Origin: Crossaster papposus
Taxonomy: Eukaryota > Echinodermata > Asteroidea > Velatida > Solasteridae
Assembly (NCBI GenBank): GCA_037893245.1
Contig: JBAIAA010000118.1
Location: 62,001-126,000 of the forward strand
Direction: 5' to 3'
DNA length: 64,000 nt
The translations under genes were made by a program, and so were the position numbers. Positions 33,523-45,500 of the stretch are shown one piece after another (positions within the stretch are counted from its first letter, which is position 1; each line of letters starts with the position of its first letter). Below the pieces are notes generated by a model, which did not search any database, was not told the DNA's origin, and saw only the letters and a list, made by a program, of their open reading frames with translations.

Positions 33523-36500
33523 TTGGGAGGCTAATCATCCTTACTTGCAGCTGGTGTGCTGAATTGCGAAGGACGCGGCTACAACGTGGTCGAGTCGCTG
33601 GCACATAAAGGCGCCTACGGCAGCCGGCCACATCGACTCATATATGACTACGGAGCACAGCCTGAGATCGAAAGTGTTTGATTTTTCAGGAGGGAGGAAA
33701 ACCGGATGACCTGGAAAAAACCCTCGTGGCACAGGAGAGAACCAATGCAACGCACAACTCTACTCACATATGGTCCAGGCCGGGAATCGAACCCGGGCCA
33801 CATTGGTGAGAGGCAAGCGCTTTACACACAAGCCACCCATGCCACCTATGAGGGCGCTATTGTGTAAACTCCTAGTGATAAAACCTGCCCGTCGAGGAAA
33901 ATATGCATAAGTAGATTGCTCTACAGGTAAAATGAATGACGTATAAATTGTCAGTCCGATGGTTCAAAAATGTCTGTTGAATTTTGCAAGCAGCAGAGCT
34001 CTATTTGCAGGGCATGCCGTGGTCTGTGAGATATCTGAAATTTGGCTGTCCTGCTTTCAGAATTTGGCTGTCCTGCTTTCAGATTTTGACAGTTGCAGCA
34101 GGGTTTATACAACCATTTGCTCAGCAATTCAGTCAGAGTGGAGGATAGGGGAAAGGAAGAGCATAGAACCAAAATTGTTGGCGGTTTGTTTTTTTCGGCC
34201 CGAAAAGAGAACGGGGCCTTTGAACAGGTTTATACGTACATGTACATGTAGCAAACTTACAAACCCAATAGGACTGACAGTTTATGACGTCATATGATGA
34301 CATCATATTATGATGACACATGATAATGAAGGGGGCTTTGAATGTGTATTGAGACCACATGCCTGAATTACCTGCTTGAATGCTACGGTGTACTCTGTCC
34401 AAGAGCTGTATTCCAATGATATAGTTCTCAGTTTGGAGAAGTTCAAATGCTACAGTACCAACAGAAAGAGCAGGTTTCCCCGACGGACCTCTTTGCTGGA
34501 TGAGGACCTCAGCAAGTGCAACTGATGGGCAGGCTACAAGAACTCCCACGTACATATCTAAACAAACAAAACAAAATAGAAACTTATCTCAGAGGGCTGT
34601 GCTCAGACAGACATCATTGTGCTGGTGAAATTTACTATGCTTTCAGATTTTACGTTTTGCAAAAACTTTTGTTTAAAACAACTCCATCAATAGCGGTTAA
34701 AATAGTTACCTTCCAAGCAATTGACCTGGGTTCAACGGTCGGACCAATGCATTTTTAAAAAACTCATATTTCATTTCGTTTTTGTCTTCTAATAACGCTA
34801 ATAAGTCACATACGTTTCTTAATGCAATGTAAACTGTGATAATTAACCATAGTACAACGACTTAGTGTATCTAGTGACTCAGCTACAGTCGAGCCGTTTT
34901 TATTAAGTCACTCGAGTCAAATTTAGTCATTAGGTTAGAAAGGTCGAAGTCGCAGTGTGTATTTTAGTAGAGTCGAGTGAGCAGTGTTTGCCACCCGGCT
35001 TGGATATGGTGCTAGGAATTCCAGCCCTGTTCCTGAATCGTGGTGGTATAGCTGTTAGAATTAGCCTTTTTGAGGTATGGCTGACACGCTGTTTTATTTA
35101 GGTATTACATGTAATACAAAAGACTTTACCCAAATCAAACAGCGCCGTGTCATCCATACCTCAAAAAGGCCAATTGGTTTCCAATTTTTATAAGGGTCAT
35201 TCCTTTGGGTTGAGACATGGTGTGTTTAAATACATCTATCTAGATGTATATCATTACATTTATCCATATCATTACCTTTTATTCAGTTTCTTCATGTAAC
35301 ACCCGTATTTGGTTGTGGAATATTTTGGAAGGTTTTAAATCATGTAAGTTACTTTTTACAAAAATGTGACCCACCAGGCTAAAACCAGGCGGAAGTCGGC
35401 AAATGCCATTTCGAGATATGGCATTGTACACAAAAAAATGTGTTGCCGGTCGATTGGTTTTTTTTCTCATAAATCGTTAGTTAAAACTCTAATTTATGGG
35501 CTGTTCATGTTTAAACCTTTTTAAAAATCCCCGAAAGTGATAATATCGGCCTTCTTGAGCAAACTTGTTGCCGCGAACGGCAAAAAAATGTCACTTTTTG
35601 AAGCGTCGTTACTTTTCATTCCATAGCGGTACTGGTGTATGTGATGTATCATTTTAAAGCTTAATACGCTAGCAATCCAATGGTATAAAAATCTCTCATA
35701 TGAAAAATTTCGACTTTAGCCTGGTTTTGGGGTGGTGCCGGTCACAAATATGGAAAAAGAGTGATTCTGACGTAACAATTACACGGTGTCAATTTATGCC
35801 TATTTCCTTTAAAAAAATACTTTGTAATATCTTCTTTCACTCAAAGAAAACTGTGAAACCAACTTCACTAGCAGAAAGCAGCCTTAATAATGTTTGCCAT
35901 CCGGAGGAAACAGCTGTACATGTACACTAACGTTAGGTACAGTACACTACTCAGTATCCCATCATCAGTGCACCACACTGTTGCTATAGCTCGCCCATCA
36001 AACCTGCCATAATGAGAATTGACTTTTAAAGCTTTGGTTTGGACAGCCAAGATCGGCAGTTTTTCGTTTGGTTCGCTTGCAGCACTACTTTGTAATTTTT
36101 AATTCAAACATCACTGCTTGGGCTTTGCGCACCTCGCATACAAACACTCTACTTATTAATTCATGATGACGTGAACCAAATATGTGACCCGCTCTGCAAA
36201 AATGAGTCTGGTGTCGCAAAATACATGTGTACGTAAAGGGCTGTTTATTGTCTCGGAGGTGTTTTTTCTTTCAACAAATAATATTTTGGTTTTAAGTCAT
36301 GCTGGTTTCTCCGACACCTACGGTATATTTTCAGATCTGATCGATGGAAAATATTGTTTTGATCTGTAAATTAAATTTAATACAAGTTTTGTCATTCTCT
36401 TACCATAGCATCTGAAAAATTGTAAATCTTCATTTTATTTCAAAGACATTTTAAATAAAACTGAAAAAAAGCAAATTTCCCAAAATTGTAAAAGACCAAT

Positions 36501-39500
36501 GCATTACACTACAGAGTTGTGCCATATATCAAAAGAAAGCTTATTTCCTGCATTTTCTGACCAACTGTAAAATTGAAAAACAAACATTTGTTTACATATC
36601 ATAGTCAGACTCATTTTTGCTGAGTGGGTCACATATAATTTCAGGTTACATTTGCATTCACATTTACATATGCTCATAATTTAGGAAGGTTTCCTAAGTT
36701 TACCAAACTGCCATTTATATTACAGCTCTTACCTTTTCCAAATTCTGCGTTGACTGCATAGTCCATCATGGCTTGCACTTTACCCTGTTTACACATGCAT
36801 ACAGCAGCCTGAATGTGTGCGCCAACCACAGTATATACAGCTTCAGCCAGAGGAAGACCTCTACTTATAATTTCTGCACTTTTTCCTTGCGTGTAGTTGT
36901 AGAGAAGATGACCAAGAGGCTCCGAACATGTCAATCTATGATACAGAAGTAAAGTAAAACAACCAATCATACTTGGTAATAGTATCTCGTTACAATGTTG
37001 TAGCAAAATGTGATTTGTATTAGCTACCCAGTTGCACCTTTAAATTCAGTCCACAATTGCTCTGCCGGTATAAACTACATGTGTACATTGTATAATAATT
37101 GTACTATTTCAAATTCCCTGATACAATGCAAGGTACAATGTATTGCACTTTAGGTGTTTCTTATTCTTATGTTGGTCATAATTTATCTACGACCGTAACA
37201 ACATACATTAAGCATTAATTTAGTTAATCATCCTCCAACTGGCGGATGGTCCCCTGGGTCGCCATTACAGTTTTCGGTGGAAGATCGGGGTATCTATGAC
37301 AGTTTTGAGTGCATGGGCCAGGGGCCGATTTCATAGAGCTGCTTAAGCATAAAAATTGCTTAAGCACAAAACATTCTTGCTTAGTAAAACCAGCTTACCA
37401 GCCATAACTCCATGTGATGTATATTGTTTGTGATTGGCACTTAGATGTTGTTAGCTTAGCATAACAATCGCATGGAATTTTTGGTTCCTTACCTGATTTA
37501 TTAAGCAAGATCTTTTGTGCTTAAGCAACATTTTGTGCGTGCCATCACATTTTCTGCATTTTTGTTGTTGTAAAGTTAACTTATTATTTGCACCACTGCC
37601 AACATTGAGGGCAGAATAGGATTCTATGCAGTCTCAAGTATAGTGCCCAACCGAATAAATGTCGTTTGAATGCTCGGGATTGTTTCGACAGCTAACGTTT
37701 GACATCTAATGCAAGGCAATGATGAGGGAAAATGCGATGAGATTGGGCTGGATAATGCCTCCTTCCAAGTCTGGTAAGGTGAAATCAGAAGAAGACACGC
37801 CTACCGAGACAAAACCACCACTCTTCAACTTTACTCAACTCAACTCTACAAATCGACGTCTTTCAAGCGACAATGGGTAGCATAAAACCGGTGGATACCG
37901 GTGTAATACGAGCATACTATAAACACGTCCTACCCGACCTGCAGCGGGGCACTATCAACGTGTTTACACTCAATCTAAGGGGGATCATATCTATTGTGCC
38001 GTGTTTACACTCGATCCCGATCTCGCTTCAACCCACCATTTACAACAGACGGAAGGTCATTAAGTGTGCGCAGAAGACAGTACACGTGCCCATTTTCTTG
38101 CGTGATAGAGTCAGTGCAGAAACATGAGATTGTCGGTTTTTTTCACGATCCTATTATTTTAGGATTTCAAAGTCCTAAAAAAATGAATCAAGTATTTACT
38201 GGGAAAATTGAAAGAATTCCCAATTCCGACTACAGGGATGTAGTCGAGTCCATCACAAGTCCCTGCAAGTCCCTGTAAGTCCCTGTAAGTCCATCACAAG
38301 TCCTTCAGTTGCAATTCATATCACAAGCTATTCAGATCAGCTTTGACAAAAGCATTCCTTTGTCATTGTTCATCCAGTTACTTGTGACTGCCTTTATGAA
38401 AGGACTTGTGACTGGCTTCACGAAAAGGACTTGTGAACGGACTTGCAGGGACTCGACTACAACCCTGCAACACGGGTATTAGACTTTTCATGTTTGAAGA
38501 TTCAGTAGGCCGTGACCATATGAGGGCCCCTTGTGGCTAAAGAAAATAGGACCGCTTGTGGTCACTTGGTCACTCAGGCAGAGTTGTATTCTAGACCCTG
38601 CAAGTCCCTGCAAGTCCATAACAAGTCCAACACAAGTCCTTCAGTCTCAAATCAAGTCACTAGCTATTTATATGAACATTTCTTTGTCATTGTTCAACCA
38701 GTTATTTGTGACTGGCTTTATGAATAGACTTGTGAAAGGACTTGTGAAAGGACTTGTGAAAGGACTTGCAGGGACTCGAATACAACTCTGCACTCAGGAC
38801 ACTCAATTGTGATGCGATCAAGCAAAATCAGTCTGAAGTAGGCCTTGGTCATTTTTGGGATTTTTACATATTCTTTTGTAGCGTACTTCAGGCTCCATTT
38901 CAGTGAAATCCCCATGTGAATACGACCTTTGGGTAAGAAATTACAACCATTTGAACACCAGCACGTTATCTAAAAATAAAGAAACTGAGAAAATCATGTT
39001 TTTGTATCACTTCCCTTCTGAATTTGGTTAAAAGAGTATTTTCATGTAAAAGAAAAATATGTTCACCTTCTGTTTTTGTAAAAAAGTCAATTTTGATTTT
39101 CCCACCCCTACGGACATATTTTGACTCGATCTCAAAACAAGAATTGCCGAGTTCCGACTGATTTTGCTTGATCGCATCACAATTATCAAGCAGGAAACAG
39201 TAACTTTTCTTCCCAATTTTCTTCCCAATGTAAAAAGCAGTCATACCTTTTGTGCAAGAGCCAATGCATCACAAGATCCAGCCTATCTTCGGAAAGGGCA
39301 CTCTTAACACACTCCAGCGATGTTCCTGCATCAGTCGGAGAACCAACAGCTGGGACAGACGACATCAATGCGTCACAATACACCAGAAAAGGAGGTGATT
39401 TGACAGACCTCGTATGAATTGCTAAAAAGAAAGACAAAAAAAACCTGACTTTAACCAGTTCGTGCCGAGATTATTTTAACATCACCGAGCCGACGCGCGG

Positions 39501-42500
39501 GATTATTTTTATTGAAACTCGATCCGAAGCGGGTTCAGAGCGATAGTCCCGGGAAGCACACCCACGCATTTCCGACCTTGCTCGCTGCTGACAGACATTT
39601 CCGGCCTCGCTCGTGACGTGTTTATGTGTCATCTGTTTATAATCTGTGAAAAACTTTGCCTTTATATACGTCATCCGGCGCGAACTGGTTAACAAATAAA
39701 TATTATCCTAGTAGGTTGAAGTAATGTTGTTCCAATATATTTCAACATTAATCTAATATTGATTAAACGTTGAAATTGCGTTGTGTTATTTACAATTTAA
39801 ATTCAATGCCTATCCAATTTCTGTTGGTTAACGTTGCTCAAACGAAATACATGTACATTTGCATTTCGAATTAATCTAACATTAAATAAATAGTGAAATT
39901 ACGTGGCAATATTCATTGACTTAAACTCAATGTCTATCAAATGTTAGTGTAGTAACCTTGTTCCAGTGTGCAGACTGACATTAATACATGTATAATATTA
40001 AAAACAATGAAATTGCATTGGAACCAAAGTTCCTAGCTCCAATGGTTGATCTGTAGCATCAAATTTGCAGCCCGGAGTTGAAGGGATCGTATACGTTTGG
40101 TAATTGGAACCCACTGTTTGTTTCAATCCTATATACATGTAGTTATAGATATATACTATAAAACTAACCTGTAAAAATGTCATTTCAAAATGTCATTTTT
40201 GTCCACGCAGGAAGAATAATCTGCATTGGAATACACACTCTGAGAAACGTCACTGCAGTAACGCTTCTCAGATTAAAATTGTTGGGGATAAAAAGTGATA
40301 TCTTTTTCCATAACCGCAGTACTTCGAAGTGAAAAGTTTCTAAAAATGCATTATACTATCCAAAGCTGCTCTACTTCTTACCAAGTAGGTTTTTATTGCC
40401 ATTAATTTTTGGAGTAATTGCCAAACGTATACGATCCCTTTAAACAATCAGACAAAGAAATCCCAAGTATCTGTTAGAGATGCAGAATGAGGATCGGCAG
40501 GAACAGCAATTGATGTAGTGCTGTAATCAATTGTCGCACCTTTCTGCTCTTTGCTGCCAACAAATCCTGCCATTAGGACATTTTGATAGCATCCAGACAG
40601 AAAGATGAAGAGTGTCTAGATCTGGATGAAGTGCCTTGGAGATTGGCTGTGTCGGGAATTCTGGGCATTTGGTGATCCAGGAATTGAAGAAACCAAACCT
40701 GTCTTGCCAGAATTATCTTGCATCTCTATTGATAGATCTTTTCAAGGATACGGGGAAGCAGACTAGAGAGACAGGAAGGAGGCATAACCAAGGATCCCCT
40801 TCCAGCTAATGTTCAATGCTTTTGTTGCCAAAAGCCTCAGGATGGACATGGCGAAAGTAAAAAGTTGGCAACTGGTTGTTCAGATTAGATGCAAACAGGT
40901 CTACCATGTACAATGTGTGTGTGCAGTGTCCTGAACATTGAAGATCTGTTAGACGGATGGTCGATGACTAAAAGAGAGCATTCTGTGGGGAATGGCCCGG
41001 TCCCTTAATAATGCACCTGCAATCGCATTTTCCCGGAGAGGTAGCTTGCTCGAATACAAATTTGACAAGAGATACATCAGCTTAGAAACAGGTACGACAC
41101 TACTGTTGAGTTTTGGGTTTTGACTAGTATATAGAAGTTTGATACTTCTCTGTTTAAGGGCTGAAGGGCCTTGAGAAAGCCCAGGGGCCTAAGACGTGTC
41201 TGAGGAAGAGTAACTCGTCCTAACCCGCGACTCATCCTAGGATCGATTTCCCTAAAGTTAAGACGCATTTAACACGTCCTAACTTCCATAGCAACGCGGC
41301 TGAACTCGTCTTAACTTAGGATCGGTCCGAGGGTTGTCTTATCTCATTACGTGCGTTAATCTGTATAATATTGTCTGAAAACCATTGCATTATCTTCTCG
41401 TTAAAGACAAATGTCGGCCTAGAGTTTTAGTTTCGAAGAAGAAACAGATTTGATTTATATTTTGCTATGTGTGTATAGTTTAAAAAAACGAATTATTTAT
41501 ACGCCAACTAGTCGACTCTGTCGTACATAGAACATACAGAACTACCGTACGTGATTGTACTGCGCAGATTAGCAAAAGTTCGTGTTCTCGCACGCGCGCA
41601 CGCTGGAAGTTGGTTTGCGTGTTTCTTTTCAAAAACTGTTTCCTCTAGCAGTAAAAACAAACATGAAACAGCCATCAAATTGGTAGTTGCGATGCGTCTT
41701 TAAGATGGGTTTAGTGAAATCGATCTTAGGACATGTCTTAACCAAGATCGATCTTTGATCTAGGACTCGTCCTAAGTCCTAAGATGAGTCGTAGGTTAAA
41801 ACGAGGTTAATAGGAGTTGCTCTGCTGGGTTCCAGGTTTCTGCTAGGGAATGTCGTTTTCCACAGACTCCGTTGCATCTGTGGTTAGACTGACGGAAGGT
41901 TCTGACGTGAAAGTCACCATTTTAGATGGGACCAAATCATGTTGTGTAACTTGACCAGTTGGTAATGTCATCTTTCCGAGGACGATAATGGTACAGCAAG
42001 TGCAACCACTCCAACTATAAAGTTGGAGTGGTTGCATATCTTTGCATTTTGCACCTAGTCACAATGTTCACCAGCTGGCCATGAAACCCAGAAGACAAAG
42101 CCAGACTCGAGCTGGGAGTGATGTCGATGAGAGGAACAGATGGACACAATCTCCCAGGGCTGCACAGCATTCAATGAAAGGCGTGGCTCTGCCCAAGGTC
42201 ATGTTGAGGTGGGCTCCCGGAAACAATGGGTTTTGAGATGGGATAAAGGAAGACTTCTCTATCTGCATTGATAGAGAAGCCTAACCCCATCGTCAGCTAA
42301 ATAATCTTTGATAAACGTAGAGAATGTCGACACGACAGTGGTTGAACTTACAAACTTCTTACGATAAAACATGTCTCAAAATCATCCCAAAGCAGTTCGA
42401 GTGGGGACTACTTAAACATGTATAGTTCCTAACATTCATTTACATTTCCAGGAAGAAGAAAAAAATGTCATACTGACCTTACCATGTAACCCAATGTTTG

Positions 42501-45500
42501 ACCTTATACTCTAGTATCTTCTAATTACAATGTACATGTACTTATAGACGATGTGCCCTCTGACGTCACGTGTTTACATCTGTATTCAAATGTGCCCGAC
42601 AGTATGCGCACACATCGTTTTTTACATAAAATTTGCTTAACCCTTTAAACTCAGGCCTGTTTTCGAAGATTTTGTACGTGTTGCTAGTTTGTATATACAA
42701 ATATCATTTACCGTGTACAAATCCCATATAATTATGTATCATTGGAAAGCTTACAAATAGGGCTATATTTTGGGGGAATATTTGGACCCCCAGGAGCTTT
42801 TAAGGGACTTATAAGTCAGATGTAGCGCGGGGCTAAGTGCAAAGGGTTAAAGAGTGACGTCGCATGTCAGATCGCTTAACCAAATTTATGTAAAACACGA
42901 TGCGTGCGCATACTGCCAGGCACACTTGAATACAGATGTAAACAGAGGGCACATCGTCTATACTTACATTATGGCAGAGGTTAAAGGTCAACTTGAAACT
43001 TATATTTTTGAGATTTATAATAAGTATGCTGGTCTGCATCATGGCCTTGGTATTGTGAAATGTTATCTAGTAAAACGGACTGACCATTTGTTACCTGGCA
43101 CCACAAAATAAGCGGAAAGTCGCACATGGCCAAAACGAGTTATTGGACAAAACGTGCATTTTTCAAGTGGGAGGTGGGTTTAAAGTTGTTAAAGTTTTTA
43201 CATACAAAAAAAACTTTTTTATCATATCCCAAAATTGTATAGCTCAATTAAAACTCTAAAGTGTTTGTTTTTTTAGGCTGAATTGCACCGAGTGATCGTT
43301 TGAAAGCTTAGGACTTCTTCTTTCTAGAAATGTAATAAAGTCAATCTTTTTATTGTGCGACTTTCCACCCATTTCGTGGTGTCAGGTCACATTATCAGAG
43401 TGCAGTTTATAAAAAAACAGGGGCCAATTTCATAGAGCTGCTAAGCACAAAAGTTTGCTTAGCATGACAATTTGTCCTTGGCAAAAACAAGGTTACAGAC
43501 CAAATTTGTACGTGATCTTTATGGTTTTTGATTGATAATCAGCCGATAATCAGCCGTAGAATTTTGGCTGGTAACCAGGGGCCAATTTCATGAAATTGGC
43601 CCCTGTTTTTAATGAGCAAGACTTTTTTGTGCTAAGCAAATTTTTGTGCTTATAGCAGCTCTTTGAAATTGGTGGTTTAAGCACTTTGTCCTACCTCTGA
43701 ATCGAGAAAGAGTCTCAGAGTTCCTCAGTATTCCCTTGGGACTGCCTGCTGCGTGCATTGCAGCATCCTTGTATTTGCCTTCTTCAAATAATTCATTGAA
43801 GTGTTCAATATAGTCCAGCAGCATCTCGGCTTCCCTTTCTTTACTTGGGTCGTCATCATCAAATATAGAAGACATTGCATCCCCACCTAGATAAAATACA
43901 GTAAGAGAAGAATGCATTTTTGGTCATCACTAAAAAAATACGGTTTAGTTGATGAATGTGGGTCATTCTGTGTCAAATTAAACATTTTGGGGGTCAGTCG
44001 CGACTTTTTCCTTAAAATTGCTGGAATTGTCAGGGCACATGGTGAGTACTGTTGCCGTGACGCTCAACGCTCAACGCTCATCGACATCGTCATGGACGGA
44101 GACCATCAAATCATTGAGGTCGGTTATCAAACAATATATAAAATAAACAAGGATGGTTCTCAACCCAAGAGTCTGCCCTACTTTAGTGATTACTCAACTT
44201 TACAACTTGACCTCAAATGACCTTTGACATTAGTATGTGACCTTATTAATATCACTATCACATGGAAGTGTTCATATTGCAGCTATAACCTAAGTTGTAT
44301 TGCAATTAAACTTCAAGTTTTCAAATGAGGCCAATTTATACAATTCCAGCCGCTTTTATAACATGACCTCAAATGACCTTTGACCTAGATGTTACACTAT
44401 TACATGCATGACCTAGTACAGCAGATAGATGATAGGATTGTGCCTTGATGATACAAGCATTACATTTATGGATGTTCTTTTGTAGGAGAAGGGGGGGGGG
44501 TTGAGTGGAAAAGATACTTCAATGGGTAGACGAGGACCCAATGAAAGAGTGGGTAACAAAGAAGAGTTGTCATGCCGATTATGCTGATGCCAACCAGGAG
44601 ATTGACTTGACCTCAAAGGACATTTGACCTTGGTACTTGACCTTTAACCCTAACCACCCTGAGTCCATCAAAATCCATTTCCTGTTTTGGAAGATTTTAG
44701 CAGATTCAGGATACCTCCATATTGAACAAACTGGAGGAGTGTGATGGATTGAGGATTTTTAGCCTAGCGTTCCTGCAGGAGTTTGATGGATTCAGGATTC
44801 AGAAATTTAGGTGATAGACTGTGATAGACTCTATGGAGAAACACACTGCAATTTTGTGTATGCCACCATGGTATCCTGAATCCGCCAGAGTCCATCAACT
44901 TTTGCTGGTGGATTATTGATTGACTCAGGATATCTCCAGTATGCATGCTGGTGGAGTCTGATGGACTCAGGACACCAGCAGTTTGTGCAAACCAAACTTG
45001 GTGGATTGTAGCGGATTCAGGATACTCTCTAGAAAAAGCAGTGAGGGGGGTTAGGGTTAATACAACCACCATATGAAGGTTACAATATTGCCGCTATGAC
45101 TCAAGTTTGATTGCAAATTTTGACTTCAGCTTGGCATATAAGAGCATTTTTGTAATAACTTTAACCAAAATTACACTTACCGATACATGTACGTACAGCA
45201 GTAGTGATTTTATAGTCTCTTCCTGAACTACGTTCAGGCAAGAAAACAATTACAGATGACATGTGGTGGTGAATGCACCAGTGAGACTCTTGATCATGAA
45301 TATATGTACATGTATGAAGTAAAGTAAAAGAAGAAAAGCCAGAATAATAACTGGGTTTCCTATTTTAACAATCTTATACTCACTTCTGGAGCTCATCATT
45401 GAATTTGAACGAGTAAGTGCACGAATGACTGCTTCTGCTTGCATTGGTCCGAAGTGAGGATTCTTTTCATACACTCGAAGAGCATCATTTGCAATACGTA

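Noticed and set aside
38718..38915. Possible extra CLHC1 exon ([20 protein letters not shown])
   Set aside because: CLHC1 exons 7 and 8 join in perfect phase without it, it lacks a proper acceptor/donor pair, and it overlaps a family K element.
43912..44220. 102-codon plus-strand frame upstream of CLHC1 exon 6
   Set aside because: No splice context, no family likeness, and antisense inside a CLHC1 intron; probably chance.
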